From Amborella trichopoda (Eukaryota > Streptophyta > Magnoliopsida > Amborellales > Amborellaceae), in assembly GCF_000471905.2 (NCBI RefSeq), contig NW_006500357.1:2091354-2155353 (forward strand): DNA of 64,000 bases, in the 5' to 3' direction. Shown piece by piece: positions 37,801-48,291 of this stretch (position 1 is the stretch's first letter; each line of letters begins with the position of its first letter). The position numbers and the translations under genes are program-made. The notes beneath the pieces are model-generated. The model was not told the DNA's origin and searched no databases. It was given only the letters and a program-made list of their open reading frames with translations.

Positions 37801-40800
37801 GTCCCCGCCTAGGCGGTACGAACCCGCCTGGGCGGCCGCCTTGCGCCTAGCCCTGAGCGGCCGCCTAGCGCACAGCCTTAGGCAGCTGCCTAAGGCCTGC
37901 ACCCCACCCAAAGGCGGAAAAAATGATTTTTTTTTTTTTTCGTTTTGTTATTTTGAAAGATTTAAAGGTTAAGAATGATGGTTTTTAGGTTCATTTAAAC
38001 CCTAAACCCACAAGAAGCCCCTTTAGACTAAAAAAAGTCCAAAAAACTACATTTCATTGGATTGATCATCGAATCATCAAAGCGTTTATCAAAGTTTTGG
38101 AGTTCAAGCCACCAAAGTAAGTGCATTTTTTAGATTGCTTGCTTTATTTTGAGATGTCTTCTTCAGGAGTTAATCGGAGTGGAGATCCGGGTTGGAAATA
38201 TGAATACAACCCGAATCCAAACGACAAAAATTGCGTTAGATGCTATTTTTGTGAAAAAATACAAAATGAGGCATAAACCGGTTTAAGAAACATCTTGCCG
38301 GTATTAAGGAGGATGTTACCCCTTGTAAAAATGTTCCTGAAGCTGTATCTTCTCCAACTTCTAGTGGTCGGAGTGGTAATCTGGGTTTGAAGTATGGTTA
38401 TATCGCGAATCCAAGTGATAAGAATCATATTAAATGTAATTATTGTAGAAACGATACTAATGGGGGCATTCACAGGTTTAAAAAACACCTTGTCGGTATT
38501 ACGGAGGATGTTGCCCCTTGTAAAAATGTTCTTGAACCAAGGAGGAAATTATACAATATTTGAGTTTAGAGAAGCACAAAAAGAAGGATACAGCAGCTAA
38601 GACTCTTAGGGCCTCATCTACACAGACTACACATACTAGTAAGAGGACGGTAGAAGAAGAAGAGGAAGAGGCAAATTCAGAAGGAACAGAGGAAGAAGAA
38701 CGTTATATTGAAGAGGGAGATGACTCTAATGATGATGGCCTCGACTTTTATGCATATGATGAGGCTTGTGCTATTGATATTCCTTCTGATGATGTTGATG
38801 ATGATGATTGAAGACTCTTGCCTCTTGGTGCTGAGTGTTGAGTCTGTTGACTGTTGTGTTGAGTCTGTTGATTGTCGACTTTTTTTAGACTGTATAGTCC
38901 AGTGTTGAGTGACTTGAGTCTGTTGACTGCTGTGTTGACTTTTGTTAGCCTGTATATTTTCTATATTTCTATATATTCCTGTTGTGTTGGGTGATGACTT
39001 TTATATCACTTGTATGGTTTTACAATTTACTGTTTTAACAATATGGATTATCAAAATTCTCTTCGCGACTTCTATTTTTTTTTTTTTTTCAAGTTGGATT
39101 GTTGGAATATGGTATATTGGGACAATGGGATTTTTATTTTTTTTCAACTGGGCAGCCGACCAGGTTCTAGGCGCCCGCCTAGGAGCTAGGTGGCCTGGAC
39201 CCCCCAGGCCGCCTAGGACCCACCTAACGCTTTTTGATACACTGCAAAGCTACACCTGGAATACCTTGAAGATCCCTGGTGGGAGCTCGCGGCCTAGATC
39301 AGAGATGCCACCTAAACATAGCCTAGATCAGCGATAACAGCTCAAAAATATAAGGCTTGCGGCACAGAGAGGAGGCATAGAAGTCTCCTCAACTACATCT
39401 ATGAAGAGCAAATTGCAGCAGCATCAAGATTCACAAGGTTATTAGCTATATGAGAATACTTGGAAGTCACCACCTTCCCCTGTTCAAACGCCTAGAAGGG
39501 GACAAAGATATGAAAAATTCCAATCTTCAATTCGGAGGGGAAGTATGGTCAAGATGCCTTTCACACACACCTAAATTGGATGAACATTGCCCTCCACACC
39601 ATCAATCACCATATTGGCAATAATATAGAGGAGATAGTTGAGAGCTCATCCTCTTGGTGGAAATCACAAGCAATACCCTTGCCACTGCTAGAGAAGACCC
39701 ACAGTCCATTTGTGAAAAAAACTCATCCCTGCAAGACCCAAGATTTATCCAAGCAAAGATGGCCCCAAAGCTGCCGAAGTTGTAGAAACCGACAAGAACT
39801 AGGACGGAAGTTCCGCAATGACTTGAAAGTAGTTACTAATATGATATACACAACTCCACAGATATCTAACTTAAGCTTGAACCCTAGATTTTTACCAAAT
39901 TTAATTAAAGAATCCATCTCATCCTACTATCTTGCTCAACCATCAATGTTCCAGCAACTTTAACATCGATCAAACCCTTTAACTCAAACCCTAAACTTTA
40001 CCTTAACCTCATCAAAACTTCCCCTAGACCAAGATTGATTCCTAACCCTTTTATGTGTCATATCATCCACTCCTACTGAATTTAGGAAAACCCAATACAT
40101 CCAAAACCCTCCTGTACTAAACTTCATCCAAAACATAAGCCCTTTAGAACAACCAAATCCTAACCTAATTATAAGCCATCCCAGGCCTTAGACCTATGTA
40201 GGAGCCCAGCCCCCTTGGTCCTACATCAAACTTGTGCCGGCACGAATGCACACGCAAGTGCCCAATCAAGACTGAAAACAAACAACAATAGCACTTCCAC
40301 TCAACAAAATGTAATCACATTCAAGTAAATGTAAGTTGTATTACAATTTTAAAATAGAATCCATCCAATTCCATAGAACGTGAAGAAAGGAAAAAACTTT
40401 GAAAGACTCCGGGGAACAGTAATCAAGAAAAGCCGTGAAATTTGGCCATTAGTCAAACTAAGATCAATTTTTTGAGAAAATGCATGGGGCAAGCTAGCAA
40501 AAACATCTGATGTACATTAAATTTATAAAGGAAACAAGAGCATTACGTTTCAAAAAAAAAAAGAGGAAACATGGCCATGAAAGCAATAATAGACATAATA
40601 TAAGCCTATAAAAGAGTTGGACATTTCAGGTTCAGACTAATGAAGCACAAATACTCCAAGATGTGACAAAAAAAATTTTAGACATCAAATAATCTTAACT
40701 TCCTAACAGTGACAACAAAATCAATCCCAGATCTAGGAACGTGATGTCTTAAAGAGAAGAACAATCCACTCAGTGAACGGCATAGCCAGAGAAATCAAAG

Positions 40801-41380
40801 CCATAAACCCATTTTCTCTTCTTTTTCTACCGCTTAATAATATATCACAACCCCATATATACAGAAGCATCTACATGAAAGCAGAGAGTTCAGATCTCAC
40901 AACTGATAGTGCAACAAAGCCAGAAAAATAATTTTAAAAAAAAGAATAAATGACAAATCAATAATAGAAGCAATTTCTTCCAATTTAAGAGCTTAACAAA
41001 TAAAATCCTAAAAAAATATATATAAAAAGAAAAATTATTTCCCATGAATCTAATAAGTTTTTTTTTTTTTGAGAACTACCATGAATCTAACAAGTTAAGC
41101 CATTACAAACGCAAAGAAATCTCAAACAGAAGAAGAAGTGGATCTACCAACACCAAGTCAATCCACCCAAAAACCCTAATCATTACAGTGAATTTGTTGA
41201 GAGTAGAACAAAACAATAACCAGATCTAGAAACGAACAGGATTATAATAGCAAAAAGAGGAAAAAACTTTGGGCAAGAAGGTACCTTGTGATCTGATTCT
41301 GAAGCAATGGATGGGGTGATGAACAGGAAGAAGAGGAAGAGGTCAGAGAAGAAGGAGCGGGATCGGAAGGTGGGGAGCAT
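25359..41380 (-). CDS. TMN1: Transmembrane nine superfamily (EMP70) protein, TMN1-like, 12 exons
   Basis: Exons (minus): 41380-41285, 34596-34404, 34223-34119, 33793-33776, 33675-33581, 33487-33335, 31272-31138, 30998-30832, 26721-26627, 26478-26105, 25817-25544, 25426-25359. All introns are GT-AG and the phases agree. The sum is 1773 nt, 590 residues, close to the length I recall for Arabidopsis TMN1. Residues 1-26 form a signal peptide. A lumenal domain follows to about 220 ([43 protein letters not shown]), then nine membrane segments (TM1 in exon 7, [20 protein letters not shown]; the rest in exons 8-12, with [19 protein letters not shown] and [19 protein letters not shown]). The tail [12 protein letters not shown] carries the KXD Golgi-retention motif known for this family. 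Expected role: Golgi/endosomal membrane protein in trafficking. An upstream in-frame ATG at 41440 would add 20 residues. I chose 41380 because it gives a standard signal peptide. Confidence 0.93.
27151..27363. repeat. Tandem duplication, two 104-bp copies 109 bp apart
   Basis: 27151-27254 and 27260-27363 look identical (both begin GTAAGAAAATATTCACC and end GGAAATGATGTTCA). They lie in intron 8 of the TMN1-like gene at the start of a LINE fragment. The lack of differences suggests a recent event or an assembly error. Confidence 0.85.
27364..29905 (+). mobile_element. 5'-truncated L1-type LINE in intron 8 (antisense to the gene)
   Basis: The plus strand shows RT sequence: [18 protein letters not shown], then [20 protein letters not shown] and [12 protein letters not shown], where the catalytic YADD has become YADE. 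Downstream are LPARYLGLL and the zinc-binding region [20 protein letters not shown] (about 28975-29034). An RNase H-like part follows to about 29850. The end has TATTAATAAAAAAAC near 29883-29897, a likely 3' tail. A 79-bp stretch of RT is duplicated in tandem (about 27538-27695), and a C-tract lies at 29353-29371. Stops and frameshifts make it dead. It is a different copy from the LINE at 18620-24170. Confidence 0.85.
31557..31564. repeat. Target-site duplication of the hAT element (CCTGCATC)
   Basis: CCTGCATC precedes the left end CAGTGGTTTAAAA. The right copy, CTTGCATC at 32895-32902, differs at one base. Eight base pairs is the hAT length. Confidence 0.8.
31565..32894. mobile_element. Non-autonomous hAT element in intron 6
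   Basis: The ends CAGTGGTTTAAAA and TTTTAAACCACTG are inverted repeats, flanked by an 8-bp duplication (7/8 identical). There is no transposase frame. The left part holds repeated GGATCGGGAATCGG-type motifs. The middle (32250-32540) has about five imperfect units around GTATTAATACATTTAGAAATGG, and the right part (32748-32797) has a 25-bp unit TGCAAGGGTACATACCAGGG twice. It sits between exons 7 and 6 of the TMN1-like gene. Confidence 0.85.
32250..32540. repeat. Imperfect tandem repeats inside the hAT element
   Basis: The block TAATACATTTAGAAATGGGAG recurs four times (first at about 32269), joined by variable GTTTAATAAGTAGCG linkers, and a fifth, shortened copy ends near 32540. Unit length varies between about 50 and 70 bp. 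Confidence 0.75.
33776..33793 (-). CDS. TMN1: 18-nt microexon (exon 4) of the TMN1-like gene
   Basis: Exon 3 ends ...TTTATGG with donor GTATGTC (34119), and exon 5 starts after TTTAG with GCTATGTTGG (33675). Joining them directly would shift the frame and lose the conserved acidic stretch. The 18 bases ATGATTTACTTCTCCGGG lie between an acceptor (GGCTAG) and a donor (GTATGA). They restore MDDLLLRGYVG, which matches the family pattern FxxDDLPxxGxVG. Visible support is phase, splice sites and conservation; there is no transcript evidence. Confidence 0.82.
34825..34881. repeat. (GA)n microsatellite in intron 1
   Basis: An almost pure GA run ending GAGAGAGAGAGAGATGG, just upstream (gene sense) of exon 2. 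Other simple repeats in the same intron are (CT)n then (AT)n at 35312-35352 and (GA)n at 36058-36097. Confidence 0.9.
35680..35931 (+). mobile_element. 3' end of an RTE-type LINE with (GAT)n tail
   Basis: The plus strand translates as [16 protein letters not shown], then [11 protein letters not shown], a stop, and [10 protein letters not shown] before [10 protein letters not shown]. This is the highly repeated C-terminus of plant RTE LINEs, whose 3' end typically runs into an ATG/GAT microsatellite, here (ATG)n at 35910-35931. The rest of the element is missing (5' truncation). Confidence 0.8.
35932..37700. other. Intron 1 sequence without a recognised gene
   Basis: Two minus-strand frames (37654-37313, 113 codons; 37086-36610, 158 codons) lie here. 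The first contains [20 protein letters not shown]. Neither matches a family I can name, and they are separated by stops and shifts. A degraded gene fragment is possible, chance equally so. Confidence 0.5.
37701..37708. repeat. Target-site duplication of the BED-hAT element (CAAAGCTA)
   Basis: CAAAGCTA precedes the left end CATTGATTTAAAA. An identical copy follows the right end at 39245-39252. Confidence 0.88.
37709..39244 (+). mobile_element. Internally deleted hAT element with BED-finger remnant, intron 1
   Basis: A perfect 8-bp duplication CAAAGCTA flanks the element. The ends CATTGATTTAAAA and TTTTTGATACACTG are roughly inverted. Subterminal regions at both ends are rich in GCCTAGGCGG-like palindromic GC motifs (37720-37910, 39155-39230), a pattern common in plant hAT elements. 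The interior joins an N-terminal BED-finger part (38155-38565) to an acidic C-terminal tail (38560-38810). The catalytic middle of the transposase is missing, so it depends on another copy for movement. Confidence 0.87.
38155..38811 (+). pseudogene. hAT transposase remnant: two BED-type zinc fingers plus acidic tail
   Basis: From the ATG at 38156 the frame reads [20 protein letters not shown] and continues, after a one-base deletion near 38270, as [21 protein letters not shown] second copy of the same finger follows ([20 protein letters not shown], then [20 protein letters not shown]). BED fingers bind DNA ends in hAT transposases. Next comes [20 protein letters not shown] and a D-rich end with a stop at 38809-38811. 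No RNase H-fold core or hAT dimerisation region is present between them. Confidence 0.8.
39253..41284. other. Remainder of intron 1, nothing recognised
   Basis: AT-rich, intron-like DNA. Plus-strand frame 39580-39963 (127 codons) has no recognisable domain and I regard it as chance. No terminal repeats or domains noted. Confidence 0.5.
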
Positions 41381-41571
41381 TGCGGGATATGGCGAGGGGC
41401 GGATCTGACGTTGTAGATGTTGGAGGAGCGCCGCTCCCACAAAAGAGAGAGACAGAGAAAAAGAGAGAGAGGATACGAACCCGAGCTGCGCTTTTAAAAC
41501 TCGTTTGAAGTTAGATCAAACCACACGGTTCTCGTCCGGCCTGCGTTGCTCTTTCAATTCGACTCCTCCAG
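41381..41571 (-). promoter_or_regulatory. 5' UTR / core promoter region of the TMN1-like gene
   Basis: Read on the minus strand, a CT-rich leader (CCTCTCTCTCTTTTTCTC) precedes the ATG, which is usual for plant housekeeping 5' UTRs. An A/T block TTTTAAAAG at about 41491-41499 could act as a weak TATA box. Upstream sequence is hidden by the gap 41572-42079. Confidence 0.45.
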
Positions 41572-42079
41572 NNNNNNNNNNNNNNNNNNNNNNNNNNNNN
41601 NNNNNNNNNNNNNNNNNNNNNNNNNNNNNNNNNNNNNNNNNNNNNNNNNNNNNNNNNNNNNNNNNNNNNNNNNNNNNNNNNNNNNNNNNNNNNNNNNNNN
41701 NNNNNNNNNNNNNNNNNNNNNNNNNNNNNNNNNNNNNNNNNNNNNNNNNNNNNNNNNNNNNNNNNNNNNNNNNNNNNNNNNNNNNNNNNNNNNNNNNNNN
41801 NNNNNNNNNNNNNNNNNNNNNNNNNNNNNNNNNNNNNNNNNNNNNNNNNNNNNNNNNNNNNNNNNNNNNNNNNNNNNNNNNNNNNNNNNNNNNNNNNNNN
41901 NNNNNNNNNNNNNNNNNNNNNNNNNNNNNNNNNNNNNNNNNNNNNNNNNNNNNNNNNNNNNNNNNNNNNNNNNNNNNNNNNNNNNNNNNNNNNNNNNNNN
42001 NNNNNNNNNNNNNNNNNNNNNNNNNNNNNNNNNNNNNNNNNNNNNNNNNNNNNNNNNNNNNNNNNNNNNNNNNNNNNNN
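41572..42079. other. Assembly gap (508 N)
   Basis: A run of N in the promoter region of the TMN1-like gene, bordered on the right by a CT microsatellite. Frames reported across it are artefacts. Confidence 0.99.
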
Positions 42080-42086
42080 TCCCTCC

Positions 42087-42132
<46 letters not shown>

Positions 42133-43017
42133 CTTTTCTCTCCCTCTCTTTTCCCTTTCGTCCCCAACTTTGCTCGGATTGCCTCTAGAAATCTAAGGCG
42201 TCGCAAGCCGATCCCGCCGACCCGACTGGACCTAATGCACGGGGTAGGGCGACTCATCCCAGGTCTAGGTCTAGACTCAGTTAGTGGGCTCAACTAGTTG
42301 GTACGAATCCAATTGACTTCGACGTGACTAGGGTTGGATTTGGGGCGGTCCTTTCCAAACCAAATCAAATGTTTCGAGTCGATCAACAGACCAGATTATA
42401 TTATAGGTAATATATATGTTTTTTTAATAATTTTATATTCTTTTATGTAGATAGACCTGGACTTGACCCTGGCCCAGGTCTTACTAGGTGCTAACCCAAT
42501 CGGGTTCAACCCTGACCCAACCCATGGACACCCATTCTCTAGAACTCATGCAATGTCATCATGCATGTCTGTGGTTTCTTATGCATCTGTTTGTTTTTGG
42601 CATGTTGACTCAATATCAATATCTCTATAGACTTTTTAAAATTTATGTTATACCTAAAGGAAGTTTGACATCTAAATTTTTTACGCACATCCATATTAGA
42701 GACTAACATATACATTATTTTTTACACTCATAGCTATATTAGATACTCACTGCTAAAAGATTGAGGCCAAGTTTCCATAATTTTTGAGAATCAATTATCC
42801 TTTAAAATTGACATAAGAGCCTTAGGTTTTAAACTCCTTCCTAGGCATTAGGTTTGTGGAAAATCATAGATATTTGAAGATTAAGTTTGACCAAATATAA
42901 AATCCCAAGATTTGACTGATTGAATTTCTCAAATTGAAAGTTAAAGATGCATGCAATGTTAGTGGGAGATGTTGTGTAGTGGGTCTGAATGATTGAGAAA
43001 AAAACTTACAAAGATAA
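42080..43017. other. Upstream intergenic DNA, no gene
   Basis: A (CT)n run occupies about 42090-42130. The rest is unremarkable; short motifs such as TTGACCCTGGCCCAGG suggest old repeat DNA. No domain was seen. Confidence 0.5.
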
Positions 43018-43884
43018 ATGATGAGGAATTTGATGAAAAACATGAGTTTGACCAATGCAGAAACTCTTTTGGCTTCAAATGAATTCATTTCATTCAATGT
43101 TTCCTCAGAAAATGCATCAAAAGTTTTATGGGATAGGCTAAATATACTTAAGAATGTAAGTCTCTTCCTAATAAATTTTTTATTCGTTGACAACTGTTAT
43201 AATCTCGAGATGCGTGATTTTTTTGTAAGAGCATTTCAATGAGTTTAATGCTTTGATTAGCAAGTTGATAGTACTAGATATGAAAATTGATAAAGAAGAT
43301 AATGCGACCATATTACTTTATTCTATGCAAGAATCATGGGATGGATTGTGAAAATCAGTAGTGTAAAATCTCTTGAATTTGATTATGTTGTTTCAGCATT
43401 TTTTACAGAAAAGTTTCGACAAAAGTCCGATAAGGAATCTTTTGGAATGTGTTTGTAACACTGGGTAGGTCGATGGAGAGACTATATGAAGAGGTCAATC
43501 AAGATCCAAATCCAGATGGCATAAGAAAGTGAAGTGTTGGGAAGTAGAAATTTAGGCCATATAAAGAAATATTATAAGGGACGAAAAAGAAACCAGGAAG
43601 CCCCTAAATCTAGTCCTAATAACAAACCTAGTTCAAGTGAGTCTCAAAGAAATTTAGTTGAAGGAATTGAGTTATTTAAAGATGGAGAAGTTTTGGCAGT
43701 GGATGGAAAAAAAGTTTGGCAATATTGGCAATTTGATTCAGGTGCATCCTTTCACATGACTCATATAGGGATTGATTCTATGAATACCAACCTTGTGATG
43801 AAGGTATTATTTACATGGGAAATAATGACTCATGTAAATGTTGGGTGTGTTTTTAGTCACATACAAAGATTGAATTCATTTTGA
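43018..43884 (+). pseudogene. Ty1/copia gag-protease remnant
   Basis: Fragments in shifting plus-strand frames read as a Copia gag (ENASKVLWDRL; then, near 43280-43400, LYSMQESWDG and VKSLEFDYVVSAFFTEKFRQ). A degraded zinc knuckle follows (NLGHIKKYYKGRK, where a Tyr replaces the last Cys). The protease box WQFDSGASFHMT (43728-43763) is intact. Integrase, RT and RNase H are absent, so only the 5' part of an element remains. No LTR could be assigned. Confidence 0.82.
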
Positions 43885-44179
43885 TGCATACTCAATAACG
43901 ATATGTCAATTAAGCCTCATATGAAGCTGGGTGAAAATGAAATACCCTATGTGACATGAAAGATACGATATGATCAAGATCAATTCTATAAGAAGGCCTG
44001 AAATGCCTGAAGAATTCCCAACTCATGACTGATAAAGATATAATGCCAAAATCCCATCAGCTAAACATATTCAAGGTTGATTTAAAATAATGAAGCCATC
44101 TCATCTTGAAACAAGTTCTAGGATACATATACTCCTAAGGCTCTATGCACGCCTATCCATATGATATATGGGAGAACAG

Positions 44180-46865
44180 TGTCACGATCCCGCCCCCGAC
44201 CACCGTACCTTATGCAGTGACGGGAGATCGAGCGTGGGTTTGTGATTCAATGTAATGTTTATCACTTAGGTAAGAGTGGACTCAACGCCTTTATATTTGG
44301 AAATCGAGCAAACCATGGAAGAGAGCTAAAGCGACAAGCTTAACTAGCAGAAGAGAAAGGAAAAACTCTACACACCAAAATTCATAATATAAAATCTTCC
44401 AAAATATTACATTCAATTCAGGGCATCTAGGCCCAATATTACACATATCCACCAAGAATAAAACAAAACCAGGACAAAATAGCCCAGACATAAACAAGGT
44501 CTAAGCCCGTTCTTCAAGAACACTAGCTTTGTCTTCTAGCTGCCAAACACGAACTTTGAGCCCTGCACCAGTCACTATCAATCTACAAGGATATGAGAAA
44601 TAATAGCATACTATACAACCCAATAAGCAGGTCTAGTGTCATGCATCTGTGGTGGTTCTATCAATGTATGAAAACAATACAGTTCATCAATATAAAGTCA
44701 TAGTTTAGCATAAATGCATATTAGGTCAAGGCAATGAATATGAACATTTCATTTAAACGACAGTTACCTTTGAATCGGTGTAATCATAAGCATTCGATCA
44801 GTGAAATCATTAATCATCCAATCATTGTACTATTAAACATTCCTTATACAGAAAATCAACTCTTATCCACTCACTCCCTAAATCACCTACTCCCGCAGTA
44901 GAGGCCCTATTCATCAGGCTAAGCTAATCCCATTGCTTAAGACCTCTACCATCGTACAGAAGGGAGGGTAATGAAAAGTGGGTTAATCCAGTTCGTAATA
45001 CCCTCAACACACGCACACAATCCTCAACACGCATTGGGGGTTCGCTAGGTCATTACCTTGCAAGGCATCAATTATTTCATTTCATAAATCTATGGTGTGA
45101 CTCTATCCTCTCCCTTAACCCTTTCCTATCATTGCACAGGTTAGGGGATATGCCAACATCCCTTTCCTTACTATCGATGAGTGTCCCATGGCATAGCAAG
45201 CAATATCATAGCAGTATCCACCACCAGTAAGTGTCCCACCGTGTAATGGTCAATATCAACATAAGCATTGGCCATTAATCACAGTATCATAATAATATCC
45301 ACTACCGGTAAGTGTCCCACCGTGTAGTGGCCAATTCGTTACAGTGTCATAACAATATTCACTACTGGTGAGTGTCCCAACTCGTAGTGGCCAATTCATT
45401 ACAGTGTCATAACAATATCTACTACCAGTGCGTGTCCCACCACGTAGTAGCCAATTCACTGCCTCATAATAGATGAATCACATTTTCATAAATCAATGCT
45501 TCATATAGATGAATCATATTTCATCATAAAATCATAGCATTAAGCAAAATACATGCATTTCATAAGCTTTCACAGGGCATTTACACATAAGCCCTCTCAG
45601 TAGCCTTTGGCATTCATTATGAATTCATTTCATCACTATCGCACTTGTGGCCCCTCTTTCTCACAAAGTGCAGTTTACACGGCATCAGTTACATATCTTT
45701 ATGGTATTCTTATGGAATTTATCATATGGCATTTACGTTTATCATATAGCAAGATAACCTAGCGTCACATGGTCATACAAGGATGCAGTGACAAGTAACA
45801 CTGACATGCCCCTCTTAGCGAGGGCGTGGATCCGGACTTAGGGGGAGTTTCAAAACGTCCCAAACATGAAACTTTGAGCTAATGCACAGTTCTTTACAAA
45901 AACGGTGATTTGAAGGAATTTGGATGCCATTTGATGGGTCAATAGCTCAGTACAAAGTGAGCATTAGTTTCTGGAAATCTCCCCTACAACAGTGTGCAGC
46001 GACATACTCACGCATTTTGGGTCATAATTCAAAATCCGTGGGGGATTTCAAAAGCTTCAAAACATACAATTTTGAGTAAATTCACAGACCTTTCCAATGA
46101 CAGTAATTTCAAGGTTTTTCGACACCGTTTACTTGGCCAAAAGTGTTGCCCAACAAGGGTCACAGTCGCTGGAAGTTACAACGACTGTGCGTACATGTCT
46201 CTGGATCTTAAGCTATATCTCCTAATACGTACGAGATCTCATCACGCCATAAAAAGAAAACTTGAAGTAGACATACGTGCTTTTCACTTGAGACTGATTG
46301 GGTCCCATTTGGAAGCCATTTGGTCATCGAACATATAGATGCAATCACATTCACAGTTCTCGAAATTCATATTCTCAAGTTAATATGCTTTTAAAGAGCA
46401 CTTAATAGTTCCTGGCCACGGTACACTTTGGGAGTGGAACCTTGTTCATGTTAGCAAGCCTCATAATGAGCAATTTCATGAGCCTTCATGAATAACAAAA
46501 TTATCTATGCATGGCTAAAGTAGTCATGGCATTTAGAAGCATAAAAGTTTCCAACCTCATGTCAACCCATTCATACTTCATGTTTTCCTTTATATCATCT
46601 AATCCATTTCAATATTTTTACAACAGTCATAGAAGCATAAAAACTAAACCCACCTACCTTGACTCTCACGGTGTCTTCAATTTCCTTCAACAAACTTCTT
46701 TGGTTTTCCCACACCTTCACCCATTGGCTGTCTTCAAGGGGCGACATTGAGCTCCAAAGTTGAGAAAATGGGGAAGACGGTGTTACATAGGGGAGGAAAA
46801 ATGTTTAAAAAGGAGGGGGTGGTTGGAAAGCATTGTGGCTGACATTATCACTCATGGCTCTGACA
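44180..46865 (-). mobile_element. LTR-ended insertion (probable solo LTR), 2.7 kb
   Basis: It begins TGTCACGATCCCGCC and ends CTCTGACA, so the termini TGTCA/TGACA are inverted. The parallel copy at 51755-52136 lacks it, which is direct evidence of insertion. No gag or pol frames are present. It holds a 60-bp tandem array (45160-45465). The start resembles the ...CGGGATCGTGACA ends of plant Ty3 LTRs read in the other direction, hence the minus call. Flanks AACAG and CGTACAG give only an imperfect duplication, so the exact right end is uncertain by a few bases. Confidence 0.65.
45160..45465. repeat. 60-bp tandem repeat, 4-5 copies
   Basis: Units beginning CACTACCGGTAAGTGTCCCA recur exactly 60 bp apart at about 45300, 45360 and 45420, with degenerate copies before. 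Each unit includes an inverted repeat (CCACTA ... TAGTGG). Confidence 0.88.
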
Positions 46866-48273
46866 CGTACAGAGAAAATTGGCATTCACCATTAGTTATG
46901 CACATGTGTTATAACTTGTGGTTTATAATGAGAGATCATGAAGACGTTTCTATTTGAGATGAAGCTCCGGAATGCATATGTTCCTTGGCACAGAAATGCA
47001 TCTCCACTGGATATTGGAGGAGTTTTGGGCGAGATGTGATATGCTTCTCTAAAAGATCCATCATACATTGAAATAATGGGGCTCTAATAGGCGAGACTTA
47101 AGGAGAGCCTCATTATATGATGATATATTGAGGTAAATCCCTAAGATGTACATGTTAAGGCCTCATATGCTTTAAAGTCCAATGGTGATATGGCTTGGGA
47201 AATATTTGGACCTGGCTTAACCGATGTATGTATCTACCATCAGTTCAAATATACCTTAATTAACACCCCGAAGCTTGATGCCTTTGGGATTAAACTGAGA
47301 CTCTCAGGAAACCATGTTCAAGGAGTTGTGACCCTCTCCCTGAAGTTTCATATTAATCGGATGTGGGTCAGCCCATTATTTGTATAGCTCGACAGTTGGA
47401 GCTTTAAAAGCCTTAGGCCTCATGCATTCGAGACAGAATAATATTCGAGTATTGATTTTGGAATTCTCCCTTAATGCCAAGAATTTTCCCATGAAATCAG
47501 GACCGTTAGATTCTTGGATCAAATATTTTGTCACCCTTAAAAGGGGTGGAAATATTTTATATAAATGAAGAAAGCATATATTTAGCTGGAAGAGCAGAAA
47601 GTCGAACTAATGAGCAATGAAGAAGGACATTATCCTAATTTTTCTCACAAGGCAGTTCAGTTGGATTGCGAGACTGCACTCTCAAATTCGAAAGAGGATG
47701 GTTGACCAGACGTGATAAGCACAGATTCAAATTTGCACATGGTTGAGATTGGGCTCAAAAGATCTACCCGCATATTCAAGTTTGCATGAAGACCCGAGTT
47801 CGAATTCAAACCTACGTGAGATCAGCTGACCTAATCCAAAATTCAATCCATGGATTCAAATTCGTATCAGAGATAAAGATGGAAATGAAGATTCAATGTG
47901 AAAGTTAAGGAAAGGATAAGCAACATCAATAGTAAAAGCTTTGCGAACAGTCAAGAAAGGGTTTCACATATCTTTCCTTAAGAGAAACGAATGTATAAGT
48001 CTTGAGGCTAGAATCAAGGGTAATTGGCCTTATCTATTTCTGCTGTAGTATTTGGTCAATGTAAATTGTAACAGGGGATTGAACTCCTGTAGCTATTCTA
48101 TTCCCAGTAATATAAAAAAAACATGTGATTCTATTATATGGAATGCATAGGTGAAGCCCCAAGTGTGATGTTCTCTAGTAAAGAAATTAATTGGAGTATG
48201 TGTTTGTTTTAATTATTTCTTAAAACATCCTCATCCCTTTTACGATATTCACATTTCGGAGGATCCAAATCTT

Positions 48274-48291
48274 TGGTGACTCCATTGGGGA
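48274..48291 (+). other. Primer-binding site of the non-autonomous element
   Basis: TGGTGACTCCATTGGGGA lies six bases after an LTR end in CCA. It differs at few positions from the sites at 5764 (minus), 54670 and 54843 (minus). Confidence 0.65.

Larger units (their letters stand above)
44057..48267 (+). mobile_element. 5' LTR of a non-autonomous LTR element, interrupted at 44180
   Basis: The sequence 44057-44179 plus 46872-47140 reappears as one continuous stretch at 51755-52136 (shared blocks TGAAGCCATCTCATCT, GGATACATATACTC, ATTCCGGATGCATATG-like). This marks the two LTRs. The right end is set by the PBS at 48274. Without the insertion the LTR is about 1.5 kb. A TATA box was not identified with confidence. 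Confidence 0.65.

Noticed and set aside
41505..42293. Open frames of 216-260 codons on both strands
   Set aside because: They consist almost entirely of N; the gap creates them.
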